Shown here piece by piece: positions 12,301-27,300 of a DNA stretch of 64,000 nucleotides. The translations under genes were made by a program, and so were the position numbers. Each line of letters opens with the position of its first letter. Within the stretch, counting starts at the first letter, position 1. Below the pieces are notes generated by a model that worked only from the letters and a program-made list of their open reading frames with translations, was not told where the DNA came from and made no database searches. Source of the stretch: Holothuria scabra (lineage: Eukaryota > Echinodermata > Holothuroidea > Aspidochirotida > Holothuriidae); contig CM074180.1 in the NCBI GenBank assembly GCA_037179385.1, positions 29,183,455 to 29,247,454 of the forward strand, given 5' to 3'.

Positions 12301-15300
12301 ATTTTCCATTATTCATACTAGCTGAAGAGAAAAAATCAAAGGGACTCGTAATTGAAAAAATGCAAACAGAATATTTCAAAGGGAATTTTAACAAAACGGA
12401 ACATTATAACATTTAGGCTCTGTCACAAATTGGTCTTCGCGTGCAACCGGTGATCTACTGGCCACGCTGTATGCATTGTTATCTTTGATGGATTTTGTAT
12501 ATGTTTATTTTCAAGTAAATGTTGATTCTTTCATGCATACAGTATTTGAAGACATCCCAGCATTATGCAGTACATGACCCTGCTTCCATTTTCAGTTTGA
12601 TGGTTTGAACATCAAAGCAAATTACAGCTGATACCTGGAAGTACGAGTTTAGATGCACATGCGCTTGATTGATCTCAGTGAAATTTCCGAGTGAAAGTCG
12701 CTCTATATAGTACTTGAAAAGTTTTTAAGAGGTCTTGAAAAGTCCTTGAATTTTGAATCCATGAAGGGCTACGAACCCTGTCACCATGGGTTAGACCTCA
12801 AGACTAGTAACCTGGGGATATTTACCGTTACCATGGCAACCATTGCGATTTCAGCTGGCATTGCCATATCTAGCCCCATAGGCAAAGTGACTACAATATC
12901 TCATCCTCCTCATGGAGCGATGAGATAAAAAAGTATTAGCAGTATCAGGATTAGTACAGGTCCTGGAAAGTCAAGGAAAACTGATCAAGTTTTCTGAAGG
13001 TCCTGGAAGAGTCAGGGATTATAAGGAAGTGGACTTGTTGTTAAGATTTCTCGATGTTCAACACTTTTTTTCGTTAAAAAAAAAAGATGGCATTATGGGA
13101 TCTGACTGGTTTCACAGTTTTGGAAATATCAATGAAGGTACTTGAAAGTCACAGAAAAGTCATGAAAATGGTCTTTTTAAATTTGCAAACCTTGATTGAC
13201 TTGTTTTCATTGCAGGAAGTTATAGAAGCTATCAATGAGGCAGCCTTCAAAACATCAGACTACCCAGTTATTCTTTCGTTTGAAAACCACTGCACGTGAG
13301 TAGTGTCTGTCTATGATTGAAGAATGATGTAATACTGTTTTGTAATTTGTAAGTGAGAAGAAAGGATGCAGATAAGTATGGTTATGTTGTTTAATATCAG
13401 GAAAGAATATTTTAAAGGCGTAGCATTATGAGTATTCTATAGAATAAACACATAATTCACTACTGCTAGGTGTTATTTCAAAGTTTGTGAAGGAAAACAA
13501 TTCTTTGTGTTTTTATAGGTGAAGTCTTCATTAATGATACATGCAGAGCTCATATTTTAATGATGATAATAAAAGTACAATAGATTTTTATAGTGCTTTA
13601 CATACAAGAATTTATATAGCACTTTACATAAAACAACCTCAAAGTGCTTGATTATTACCACAGTGGAGTGAAAATGGAGAAAATAATATGACAAAGCCAT
13701 GAAGTTGCTAATGTTTTGCATGTGAATACTTACATAATACTGATTGTGTTATGTTATATGTTGGTTGGAGATTTAGTACACCCCTTTATCACTGGTTACC
13801 TAAATGTCATTCTAAATTTTTGAATAGTGATGCGGGTGTAGTAACAAGTGTGTGAAACCCTCACATCATGAGTTTGAGGAAAATATTCAGATTTTGATAA
13901 TGACTAGCGCAATTTTCTTTTAATGCTATTCTGGAGCATTTTAAACGCAATATTTCCTTTTAAGCTTGGTGTGTGTTGGGAAGCTTCCATTTCTCAGACA
14001 AGTTGTCCAAGATACTCTCTATTTGGCTAAAATTTGTCTAGGCTACCCTAAGTAGTGCCTAGCAGAACTGCATCAATGGTTGAAGTGTAATCTTGACTCC
14101 AAGAGTGAGTAGAAATTGGCAGTCAGTTTCTCTTAATAGATGTTACTTCAGTAAATTCAGAGCTTTTTTAAGTGTTAGTTATATTTACTGCAAACCTTTT
14201 CCCATCGAGAATGCAAAGTATTCCAGCATAAGTGATACACTTCAAATTAAATGAAGTGATGTATTTAAGTGGAGTTTGGCTTTAACTGATACTACTTTTG
14301 TGCTGTAGCAAGTCCAAGAATACCTAAAATTGCTAAAAAAAAAGTCTTATTGGGACAGTTTTGAAATTTGAAGCTGGATTTTGGCAAAGATAACCATGCA
14401 CTTCTCCCTTCAAAAGTGCTCTTGTCTTTCTGTCAGTCATAATCTGCCTACATTTCATTTACTTAGGGGTAAGGCTTCATTTAAGACTTTTTTTGAAAAC
14501 AGCCAAGCTTACGGCTGGCATCCATGAAGTAAAATTTGCAAATGGTGTATATCTTTGAAACATGTTGACCAGCGATAGATAATTTGTTCAACTATACCTT
14601 TGGCTGATGATTACAAATAATGAAAGCATCATGTGAATGAATTTTCTTTTCCTTTTTTTTTGTGGTCAGAAAATTAGTGAATGGTAGTTTTTGGAAGCTT
14701 TTGTTGAAATTAAACCTCACTTTTATTTTACAGTTTAAATTCTGACAATTAAAATTATACTTTTAGTTTGATGGACTTGAGTATTAATGCAAATGGCATG
14801 ACAACATTGCGAAGGCTAGAAGAGTGTGTCATTCACAGGGCAAGGTGTTAAGTTCAATTTAACAGCTGCTTGACAGAGAAAGAGATAGGAAAATTAATCA
14901 TAAATGTCTGTCTTCTGTTCAACCTTGAAAGGTAAAGTTGAATTGAACAGATATAAAGGTAGAGTGATTGCCATCAAATTTATGATGGGAAGATACAAAA
15001 TCTTTGTGCCTCTGGTCACATAAAAACTTTCTTAGAATTTTACAAGGAGGTGAGATACAAATTCTTTGTTTATTGCAATGCTTAAGTTGTGCTCTTATGA
15101 AGTCTGGTCATTTCATCCTTTTTTGCTTCTATATAATGTTGGGTGTTTTTTGCATTTTGTATTTGTTTCAAGTGTTTAGATACCTCTTTTACTGTCAGTT
15201 TTACTGACATGAAATGGTACTCATGTCATTTTATGGTCAATAAAGATCATTTAAATCTTCATCTTACATCTTAAGAACGGACAACTTAGAGAAAGGCTGT

Positions 15301-18300
15301 GGGCTCTGCTAGATAAAACCAAAAGGTTATAAGTTGTGGCATAAAAGCCTATCTAACTAAGAAATGAATTATCTTTATTCCCCTTGTCAGCAGATACGTC
15401 TTATCTTTGCAGTGGCAGTCATCTTACTGTAGTTACCATAACCTTATCTGGTAATAGGACACTAAGTGAAAATAAGTGGTGCTGTAAGTCAGGAAGCCCC
15501 AAAGACAAAATTTGATGGGAATGCTCTTCCTAATAGAGTGTATCACTCTCTGCTGTGAGAATCCATCACAGATTCTACTCCAAATATTGGTTGCATTTGC
15601 TTGGGTAATTTTCCAAACAGCAGTTACAAAAGCTTGTGGAATAGGGCACTGGTATGTTTCTTTTTGGCATTGTAAAATGTCATTGGCAACCCAACACATA
15701 CCAACATCCTATCCCACAATCCTCGGTAACTGCAACTGTATTTGGAAAATTGCCCATGCAAATGCAACCAATTGATATCATTCTTTATACATTAAACTTG
15801 AATTTTATGTCATCAGCATTGAAATGTTATTGTAGCATTTAACCTAAAACTGTAGCAGTCGTAGGTTACAACAAACTCACATTCCTTCCTGTTTTGCTAT
15901 TCCTTAAAGGCCAAAGATGCAAGCAAAGATGGCGCACTATTGCAGGACAATCTTTGGCGACAGGCTCTTGGTAGATCCACTTGATCCATATCCGGTATGT
16001 TATTTTTAAACGAAACTTTATGTGATGATGGATGTACTTTTTGTGGTTGATATGGCTTACATCTTATGCATTAAGTTATGCATTCCTACAGGTATATAAA
16101 GGAATGTGAAGAGATTAAGGCAAGACGGGGTTATTTTCCCCTTTGTGCAATTTTCGCTTAATGCTTTCTATTATTCTAACGTTATTTTCCCACAATGTAA
16201 AATGTATTGTTCTTGTTTTCATGTCATTTATGGTCCCTGTTGGTGACTGAATGGCACTTGTAGAATATGTTGGTAAACAGAAGTAATGGAGAGTGCTAAA
16301 ATTCAGGTGAAAGCATCTCCATATTTTGGGTAAGTGTCCTTCATGAGGCAGAAAAATTTCAAGTGATACAAAAAAACCCCTATGGTATTCAAATAAAACA
16401 AGAAATATTTGTCTGCACAGCTAGATTGGTGCATGAATATTACAGAACCAGTTGTAATTTGTGTATGTACTTATCCGCAAAGTATTACAATTCACAACTG
16501 TAATATATGTATCAGGCCTGGGCATGAAATATGTCAGCCAGTACCAGTTTAGGTTAAAGCGAGACAGGCTTGTGTCACTTAAAAGTCTTTTCCATAACTT
16601 AGGGCTAATATTAAGTTCAAATTGGTTCTAATTTTTTTCTTTCAATTTTCAAGCTCAGTTGTTTTACTGTACCTGACATAAGTTAAAAAGTTTTGTAACA
16701 CCTCTCATATTTTTAGCTGGAAAGTGGCACCCCTTTGCCTAGCCCAGGTGACCTTAAAGGCAAGATCTTAATTAAAAACAGAAAACGAAAAACAGACACC
16801 AAAAAACGACCAGGTAAGTTGTTAATGTATGAAACAAGTTTTGTTACTATGAAGTGAATTCTAGAGTGCTTTTGAATGTGCATGATCTATCTGTCTTGTA
16901 TTTGAATATGCATGTTTCCTGTTGATATCACTTGTTATTAGTTGGCATTCAACTTTTTGATGCAAGTAAAACGTCTGCAATAGTGTAAACGACTGTTTGT
17001 CTTGTTTTGCATTTATCATGTCCTTCGGATGGCATTGCCTGACATTTTTCAGTCATGTAGTCACATTTCTACTTCTGTACATTCTCTGAATGTAAATTTT
17101 GGCATGACAATCAGTGATGTATGTGTGTGTGAATGTTCAATATTTGTATTACATGTTAAGTTGTACCCTTGGGAATAAGTGACATGCTCTGATTTACAGA
17201 AATTTTTTTCTCCTAAAAGCCAGTTTAAATATTTTATCCATTGTTCACATTACTTTCTAGTCAAGAAAGTTTATTCTGACTTAAATGAGTGAGTAAAACA
17301 TTCAGCAAATTTCTTCCCCAACCTTTTCGTAATTTCTTTACATTTACAGCCCCCTGTTATTTGAGTTTCTTCATGATAGTTACACGTGTCTTTTCCCACT
17401 CTTTTTTACGTGGACCTCTTTTTTTCTAGCTAAAGTTAGTACTACTAAGAGTGGAGCTGACCAACCACGGACATCTAAAGGTAATCCAAGAAGGCTATGG
17501 GAATCATGATAACCCTAACCTATCTTGGGTTAACTGGGGCCACTAACGTTCTCCCTGCTGACGTGAATAACACTCTCGAACCAATTTTTCTTTCTTTGTT
17601 ACATTTTAGGTTTGCAACTTATTATTCTGTTTTGTTTCTGTTAAATTTTTCTCTCTTTCCCTTTTGTTTTTTTATTTGTTATTCTTTCCTTTTTTTTTTG
17701 CCACTACAGTAACCAAAACTTGCCTTTTTAATTTATCTTAGCAAATCCAGGGTGTTTTTTTTTCTTCATTATGAAAGTGCTTTTTAATTTCTCCTTTACT
17801 TTTTCATCAAACTTTTCTTATTTTAAATGCTTGCTTTAGTGTTTGTCAAATTTTGTAAGTTCAATGAGTTTTTGGCGAACACATTTACCTTTCACTGCTC
17901 TTAATTTTTTGTGCTTATTGACCATCACTTTCTATTTTGAGAAAGATTTAATTACCAATTGGTCTATACTTTTCATACACATGGTTTGCTCCAGTGGCGT
18001 AGCCAAGGGGAGGGTTTTGGGGCTTGAAAGCCCCCCTTGACCCAACTTTGAAAAAAAAAAGTAATTGCAAAAAAATACGTGATCACTTTAAGTTTTATTT
18101 TATTTGAGGCACAAACATTGCACCATTTTGCATCTGGAGACCTGAAATACTTCGTTTTTTTTTCTACCTCACCTTAGACCTTCCCGTCAATGTTGTGCTC
18201 CAAAACCCTCCCCATGACCAAGTCACATGCTCACATTTCTACCAAGGACTTATTTTTCACTAATGCCTGTAAATACTTAATATTATCTTTCTGTTGGATA

Positions 18301-21300
18301 TATGATTTTTATTACCTTTGAAGTGAATAATCCATAATAATGACTTCAACAGGGATAGTTGGGTTAATGGGTAGGGAGAGTGGGCTGGGGGCATGTGGGA
18401 AGGGCATTCATGCTTACTTACATATTGTGCAAGAAATATTTTCTTAATTCCTGCTGTACAATATCTCCGGTGACTCTGCAATATTTATTTGCTATTTTAA
18501 TAATATTTACAAAAGATTTAAGATATTTCATTTTAGATTTACGTCTACTTCCATAGCATGGAGCTTGACCAGAGGACATCCAGTCATATGACAGGGTAGA
18601 CAATCTGAAACATATTCTTCAAAGTTTCTTATTTTTCTCTCCATGATTGGCCATTTAAAAAAAAAAAGAATTTAGAGAAAGGGGAAAGAAATTTGTTTGA
18701 AAAAGGATGTGCCTCATTGACCATTTAGCTCCAAGCTATGGGCTTAAAAGATTATCCATCATTGTGAGTAAGGTAAAAGTTAAGTTTGTATGTTTATTCA
18801 TGCTCTCCTCCTGAAGCAGGGAATTCATGGTCCGCGACATGGACTCCAGGTGAAAATAGACCCTTATCTGTCATGGCAGAGAACTCCAAGACTGAAAACA
18901 GCGTGATACTCCTCTCTTCTTCCTTGGATTCTGCCATGTTTAAAGGTAGCCTCTATCCTTTCCCAACATAACACTACCAACCCTTCTTTAACCAGCAATA
19001 ATACAGTCGAAGCATTGGGCCTCTACACCCCTGAATGCTGAATTAACACTTGCTTGAAAAATATGTACCATGCCAGCATTTGATGGAAAGAAGAGAACAG
19101 GAAATTTTTTTCCATATTTCTCACACAAATAAAATGAACAGCACCTGTCTTTGTGATTTCTCTGGGACCTGACCAGAGAGCTTTGACCAGAGATGGACAC
19201 AGAGTGTTTATGACAAATCATGGCAAGCAAAGTGTTGTCAAAACTCAAAGGTACCTAAGACCATATACCTGAATTGTTTAAAATTATGTTTAGTCCTGTC
19301 TCATACATATCAAGGGCAGTGGATGTTGTGGACGAAAATGAATGGTTCATTTTCTCAGAATTATAAAAGTGTTGCTGATCTCAATCGTAAAATTCAAGTG
19401 CCTTCATCAAATATGGCTGAAGGTCACTTACAAAATTTCAAACAGCAATTTTATTTGCTCTCTTTCTACTATATCTAATTCTTTGTCTATCATTAAAATT
19501 CTTCTTCAAGTCATTCATATCAAGCAGAGAATATTTTAATGCAAGAAAAATAAACTGAAACTTTGTTCCAAGAGCTTTGCCACTAATGATTCAAACTGGT
19601 GCAGAATTAGTCTTCATTTATGTGTACCTCATTCAAAATAGTCATCTGTTAGTATTGATGGCTGACAGGTTTAGCAATAAACACACCATTTGTATTAAGA
19701 AAGAGTTAATGTTTCAGATGGTTATTACCTCACTGCTTGGTGACATGGCTTTGTCATTGTGTTATCAAAACCTCTGTGCAATCTTGTGTTCAAGTTTTCA
19801 GGTTTTTCTTTACAAAAGCAGCACAAAATAGCCTCTCTCTGCAAACACGTCACAGGCCAGTGCTTTCACGATTAAATTTGCTTTTTTTTAATTTATTTTC
19901 GATGAGAAGGAAAAAAATTAATCAAGCATGTGTGGTATTAATTATCAACTAGTTCCAAAGTGTTGGTAAGGTACATATTTTGACTAACTGCTGAAGACCA
20001 AGACATTGGTAATTATAAATGCACTACTGACCAACTGTGTAAGCCAACAGTAAGCTGTAGAATTAGATGTGTAGCATTGGTGAAAGGTGGAGACTAATAA
20101 AATGCCAAGCTTTGATGATGAGAAGACTTCCTCCAAAAAGTCAAGCTGATTTTAAGCCTTTCTTTATCTATGATTCTTCTTGTTGGCATAGTTTGAACAG
20201 TATTCTGATCTAAGTAAATATGATTAGAGAAAAGTTGCTCCAAACTTAATGGACGAAGCTTTTATTGGAAATGTGTTTGTTACATTCCTGTGTGATGGTG
20301 AGGGACTTAATGTGTGTTGCCCTCTGTTTGCAATTTTATAGGAATAGAATTTTAATAAAGAAACTCTTTTACAGTAAGACTTTGGTGTGTTTGTAGTTCT
20401 GTGGCTCTTAATACAAATTGTAATGTTTAGCAGACAGACTTGTCTATATCGGTATGTCTCTGGTTTATGTAATTGTAAGTATGTGTGAAGTAAATCTTGG
20501 CATAGGTTTGACTAGATGCTTCTGTGACATAAGTTGGTTGCCTGCTACCTGAAGTGACTTGTGTTTTCTTTTTTTAGAATTTTGAGTCGTTATAGTGTCA
20601 TTCCCAGTCTAGGCACCCTTAAAAAGATGTTTATAAGAATTTTAAAGGAAAGAAAAAAAGAAATCTCCAGTGGCAACAGTATTTTATACCATTCATGACA
20701 TTTTTCTGTGTCAGTTGTGTTTAATAACACTAAAAGTATTTTTAGTATCATATCATTTTCTGTCTCAAAGATGGGTTTAGAACACAATCATAAAATACAA
20801 AATGCTGAAAGAACCATTATGGTGCTATAGGTTATTTTATTTCAACTTAATCCAAAGATGCAAAGGCATTTTTTATCAGGTATCTTCTGTAATCTATGAG
20901 AAAGTAGTTGTTTTTAACTGTTGCTTGTGACTGATAGCCTGACACATCTGACCATCAAATCTTTTTTAGGGCTAGATTTGTATATTATGACCATTAAGCC
21001 ATCCGGACTGTTGCATTTTGTTTCTTTTCATGAAAACCAGTTACTCATTTCATTAGCCAATATTCCATCACACTTTTTTCTTCCCTTCATTTTTGCTGAT
21101 GACTTGACACTTTGATTCTGTCTGTTCCCAGAGAATAAAAGAGAAATCCTCAACTCATCTGGATGAGTTATGATTCTTGAATCATGACAGTTTTCCCCAC
21201 TTTCTTTCTTTCTTTCTTCTACATTTCTCCCTTTCTGTGTCTTCAGGTGACAGGGTAGATGACACTTTGTCAGAGGCTTACAAAACTGGCAAAGGAGGTA

Positions 21301-24300
21301 CAACAAAGTGAAATATCAATTTAAAGTGATAATTTTCTGTAAATGCCATACGAGGGTTATTATGTGCGTGATTCAGATATTTAGTAATGATTTAGATATT
21401 CAGTAATGTCATACATGTCTTCTGTTTGGGGTACATACAATTTAGGAATGGATAACACACAATTTGTGACAAATCCTCATTTTGTTTATGAAGAATCCTG
21501 TGTCTTTCCTTCTGATGTATATCAGTTTTTTAAATTAAAATTAATCCAGTTTATTAATCAACAGCCACCCATCCTTTAATCTTTATTTTGGAGAGGGAGA
21601 TAAATCCAGGTGAAGACTCAACTTCCAAAAAAGTGAATTAAATCTGTTGTTCTTGTACTTTGATCTAATGGATATTCCATCTTTGAAAGGGACAATCCAC
21701 GCTTGTTTCTAACAGTTTTCTGAGACTTAATGAACTCTGCACCATAGTATTAAATACATGGAGGTAAAATTAACAAATAATGATGATCCATCTTCACGGT
21801 CTGACATTGTGATTGGTCCCTGTATGGATGGGACTGTCTATTCTTACACCTGTGTGGAGTTGTCTAATAACTGAAAAGTATAACAAAATTTCACTTCAAT
21901 GGTAATTAATAGAGAAGTAGCATTTCTTCTCACTCAAAAAGACCTATACAATTTTTGTTTATTCTGATAAATAATCAGTTAAAAAAGGGAAAAGAAAGTG
22001 CCGGAACAAGGAAATATTCTCCGTCAAACTCTGATTGCCCCTTCAAAGGGAAATATTGCATTTGTTCTAAAAGGAAATTTGATCCTTTTAAAACCAATAT
22101 TTATTGGCAAAGAGTGAAAAATAATTAAAAATGAAGCAGTATGGTAGCCTTCTTTTCAAGAAATAAGTTTCCCTCAGATAGAAACCCAGTTGTTTGTTGC
22201 TCAAGAATAATTTGTTCACCCAAATTTTCAACATTTCAAAAGATGCAACCTCCGTAACTCTTCTAATGCATAATATTTTGAGGAGATTAATCCATTGCTA
22301 GGGACAATTGTTGAAACCAGATGATTTGATAATGCTCCACATATCATTTAGTGGCTGCACAACTAAACTATTGTTTAGAGGAATATTCCAGACCCAAATT
22401 TATTTTTGATATGTTAAAGGAACATCTTCTAAGCATTCTGGTGAAATATTCATTTCTCATTCTTGGTTCTCATGATATTAGCAGTTTAATGAAGCACAAT
22501 TTTCTACATAGAATGAACCTAAAGCAAGCAGAGTGATATCATGGATGTAAATTGTTGTGTAATGTTTTGTTTTTCTTTATAATTTGCCACCAGTTTTATG
22601 CAAAAAGCTCTGAAATATTGATGCCATTAGTGCATCCTGAGCAAGGAAATTTCAAAAATCTTACATGACTTTATCATTAGGGCATATCTAATAAATCTAA
22701 GCTCAAAATAATGTAATGTAAAATAAAGCAAAATAAAACAGTGACCAATAGTTTGAATCCATCACACCTGCATCCTTCGAGTTCAGTTTTCATAGGAAAC
22801 ATGGGAAATGAATGGAACTTTGACATGAATTCTTAGAATGTGTTCCTTTGTAACATAGTAAACAGAAAGTGATTCTTTTAATATCTCCACAACTAGATTC
22901 TTAATGGCCAATTTTTAAAGCTAAAATAATAAATGTATGTTAATTGAGCAGAATCTCTTATTACCTTCTATTTACATTGAATTTTATTTGAAGAAAAGCA
23001 TCTCCTAAATTTGAGTAGATTGTCATTTGTGTCTTTTGTCCTTATTTATAATCAAGTTCTTGGTAGAATCACATTCCCTTTACATTTTTAAGGTCATTAG
23101 AAGTACAGTACAGCACTGTTAATTTCAATGCTCTTTGTAAGTGTAAAGTGCCAAGAAATGCCCAATGGCTTTTATGTGATTTTTTCGTATAGCTCATTAA
23201 TTTATTTTCACCGAGATATTTTAAAATTTGCTCTTAATACAGGGGAGCGTCGAATGAGCAGGAAAACAAAAGTAGCGGGGCAAAATGATGTAGAGTATGA
23301 TGAGTCAGAGACGACAAAAGAGATAGGTATCACAACTGGTCTTTGTTATAGAACAACAATGCCAACTAACATAGCAGAAAAGTGATAAAAAGGTCAAATC
23401 ATTACAGAAAAACTAACAATGAAAAAGAATAAGATTGCCAGCTCATCCATTGTTCATCGACCATCATACTTACTCATCAGAAATGAATTGCTATTTGAAC
23501 ATATTTATGAGTCCTTTCACTGTCAACAAAGAATTTTTAACAGTATTCCTTGGCACTGCAAAGCAATATTGTAGTTGGGGTAGGTATTGAACATGGGGTA
23601 GAATGTTCTGCAGTACGAGTTTGGGTGTAAATTTGATTCATGTTACAAAGGTCATTTCTTTAAGAAGTTAGCTATGATAATAATATAGCACAGCTCTGTG
23701 GTATCAAAAGAATGTAAAAAACTGTGTGTGCCCGCAATTCTCAAAATTTAGACCTTAATTCAATATTGTCCATTGCATTTGTAGAAAGTAATTTAAATAG
23801 CAAGCAATCATTAGAAGGAGTACAAAATTGGTTTGAAAAATTGAAAAGAAATTTCACCTTTGATAAAGCAATTTATATTATTAAAGAAACAAATCAGGAA
23901 AAATCTAAAAATGGTTGTCTTATGAAAACTGTCATGTACCTATAACTTTTGTAAAATTTGTGCTGATTGCAGGAAACTGCTTTTTGTGTAATTAACACAT
24001 AAGCAGCACAAAAATATCAAATTCTTAAAGGCAATCATTCATCACCCAAAGTTACAATTTTACTTGTAGACTGCAGAATTTCTCAATTGGCACAGCTCTT
24101 TGGTTGACTTTAAATTCAAAAAATGCATATTAGCTCATATTACACATGATTAACTGAAAGTGTTTTGACAGGCTAACTAGGGTATAGGTGAATCAATAAA
24201 CTAGTATTGTGCTGGACAAGGTTTAGGATATGACAGTTGTGGGTGTATGGGTTGGGAGAATGAAAACTGTCGGAGTCTGGGGTGAAGAATATCCACCTTT

Positions 24301-27300
24301 AATGTTTCATCTCTTAGGTCCATTGCTTCTAACCTATCATGTTGAAAATGACTTCATGCCATTGTTCTTTTTTGAGTTTTAAAAAAATAACAGTCTCTAT
24401 AAATTTTGAAAAATTTTAAATTTTAAAGTATGTCATGCTCTTTTTAACAGTTTGCATGAGCATCATTACATAGAATTTAAAATGACTCTAAACCTTGTCA
24501 TCTGCCAAAAGACCAAGATTTGTTTTTTGTTTCTACACAGGAATCAATTGTTTTTTTTGTTTTTTTTTTTACAATCAAATCATGTTTTTATGCTAATCAG
24601 TTATGCATAACATGTGCAATTATGCATCATTTACTGATGAAGCAATTTCTTACCTTACCGTGATGTGTGATGCTGAAACCACTTAAACAGTGTAATAAAT
24701 GGGACAGTGCGCACTGTTTAACAAGAAATTTTCTAACTGGCTAAGGATAGCCCTAATTCCTAACCTAATCCTTAGCCCAAACAAAGAATACAATTGATAC
24801 AATACAATTGCAACAGTCAATCAAGAAACATCTTGTTAAACAGTGTGCATCTACCCTAATATATGGCAAGTGAAGTATTTTTGTATACCTGATAGTATGA
24901 AAGGAATTCCTTCTGACTTCTGATGAACATAGAGGGCAGCAGAAGGTATATTGTGTTGAAAGAGTGATCTTCCTATTTTTCTGTGTATTAGTTTGAACAT
25001 ATGATTGATAGATATTGTTTTAACAGTTTATGGTATTTTTCAATTTACAAATGTGAGCAGGGATTGGGGGTAGGGTTCAATTAGGGAAAGGGGCAGTTTT
25101 CAAGGTAATATGTTTGTATTACTTCCTATTCTGTGGACCATTAAACAATCAATTACTATTATTTGTATATCACAATGTCTGCCTCCTGGTTCACCCTTGA
25201 GAGAAGTCTCAAATCTGCTTCTAGATTACAAGAGTTTTGTCTTGTTAGTTAGTTAGTTAGTTAATATCTAACGACACATTAACACATATGTGTCGTATAG
25301 TGTCATACTGTTCAACTACTGTTCAAGTCCTCCCATTTAGTTGCCTCTTATGACAGGCAGGGAATACTGTGGGCATATTCTACAACCCCAGCCCACAGGG
25401 GGTGACTTTTGTCATGGTTCAAAGTAAGCTGTGTTTGGAGTCTAGTGAGGACTGCCAATAGGAAATTGACATTGAATATACAATTTTACTGTAAGGAAGT
25501 GCTCAACCTCTTAAAATTCATGTCTTTTTGTTTCCATGTAATATTTTTGAGTTGCTTTTGAAGAAGCTCATATTCCTTTTTAACATACCCCCTGATGACC
25601 CAAAACGTGTTCTCCTAACACAGGGGGTATGCTTTCATATTTTCCTGTCATTTTGATCTGATTTGTATCAAAATGAAAGGTTTTCATTCCATTGAATATG
25701 AGAGTGCTGAATACGTAGTAGAAATCCTGTTATCGAATACTTTGCTCTTGAGATTATGATTTCTCTACTGATTTTCACATTTGGAGCCATTTCATTCACT
25801 TCTTTCTTTCATTTAGCCTGATTTGTGCATCTTTTGTTTGGAGTTAGAAAGTTGTCATTAGTAGTTCTAACATTTTCTGGTATTTCAACCTTTCTCATGT
25901 CAGTCTCAGTAACTCGCAAAACATCAAAGATGACTGGAGAACCAATTTCAAGCTCCTCTTTGCCTGGTCTTGAACCCATCTCAGAGGAGGTTAGAGGTAG
26001 GGGATGCATTTAGAGTTGGGGGATACATTTCACAAATGGTGGATTTTGTACCACATTTATTCGCCTCTTCTCCTTTCATTCCTTCCTTCATGTAATTCTG
26101 GTGTGTCTCCAGTTACTCATGAGAAAATGGATTGCACATGTATTTGAATTGGGAATGGCAGAATGAAAGTGTGAAGATAATCCAGACTTGATTTTTGAGA
26201 AAATTACTCATATTTGTCATTGTTACATGGGTGTTCACAAACTCCTCTCATGGAACTCTTTATTAAGGAACTGTCTTCATAAAGCAATCCAGTAGACTGT
26301 TTTTCAATGGTTGTATGTTTAATGTACCTTGCACCACTTATACCTTTGGAGCTTATCATCATGTTACACAGAAATATCACAAAACTTGGTGTCATAACCA
26401 GTTCACAGTTCTATAACAGCGCAATAAATGTCTCTTGATTAGAGACAACTGTCATATAAAGGAATTTTTTTGGATTTAGCTCAATCTTTATTCTCTTTAC
26501 CTTTTGAAGCAGAGATTCCTCTGCTCCCACAGTTACAACCCCCCAACCCATTGATAGTGACATTGGAATGGATACTACCCCAAGCAAACCCATGCCCAGG
26601 TGTGGGTTTCAGATGACTTGCTTAACTGAAGCACTGCAGCCCTTTTCCAACACATACACCAAATTCCAGATTCCATTCTGTGCAGGGCATAATTTATGGG
26701 TAGATCATCTTAACTATAGTTGAAATGTTCCAAATTATGAGTTTGTGTACTCCTGTCCCCCTCCTCCCATCCTGCACTACCCTGACCTCAACTTCCATGA
26801 AACATTTTGTTCTTGTCTGCTAAAGTTATTCTCATTGCTGCACAAATGCAATTAATACATTAAAAAACACATACTCAATGGTGCAAACTATTATGCCATA
26901 TAGCTGAGCATTGTAACTTTATATTGAGAACATTATAAAATGCATTTGACATGTCCTACCCATATAGTTCATTGGTTCCCATTGAGCATGTTTCCCAGCA
27001 ACTTGGTGACATGTTTCCCAGCAACTTGGTGACATGTTTCCCAGTAACTTGGTGACATGTTTTACAGCAACTTGGTGACATGTTTCCCAGTAACTTGGTG
27101 ACATGTTTCCTAGCAACTTGGTGACATGTTTCCCAGTAACATGGTGAAGGTTTCTGTAGGCTGTATCTTCCCTTCCTCTGTCCCTTTTTGGTACAAAATT
27201 TCAAGGAATATTTGTAATATTTTGAGATTATAGTTTTCATACAGACATATATCCATATTACTGATGTTAAACCCATCTTGTTTGATCTCCACAAGAAAGA

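Larger units (their letters stand above)
3780..13215 (+). other. 9.4 kb repeat-rich intron
   Basis: The longest intron in the window. Bases 3780-6400 show only AT-rich sequence and homopolymers. Bases 6420-9550 are richer in CpG and hold the 6996-8249 duplication and a repeat with TGACCTTTGACC motifs. Bases 9875-12780 hold two nested DNA transposons. Bases 12955-13190 contain GGTCCTGGAAAGTCAAGG-type sequence resembling the ends of the 9875 element, probably an older relative. Confidence 0.8.
23327..25909 (+). other. Intron between linker cassettes 4 and 5
   Basis: AT-rich intron. It contains a MITE-like inverted repeat (24709-24848), a SINE-like repeat (25244-25405) and a small hairpin with arms CATACCCCCTG/CAGGGGGTATG at 25584-25631. 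Confidence 0.8.

Noticed and set aside
26987..27147. Regular short repeats that might suggest a CRISPR-like array
   Set aside because: The units are directly adjacent with no spacers, in an animal intron; this is a minisatellite.
26919..27294. Minus-strand frames repeating a [14 protein letters not shown] peptide
   Set aside because: They are translations of the 23-bp minisatellite in several frames; there is no start context or homology.
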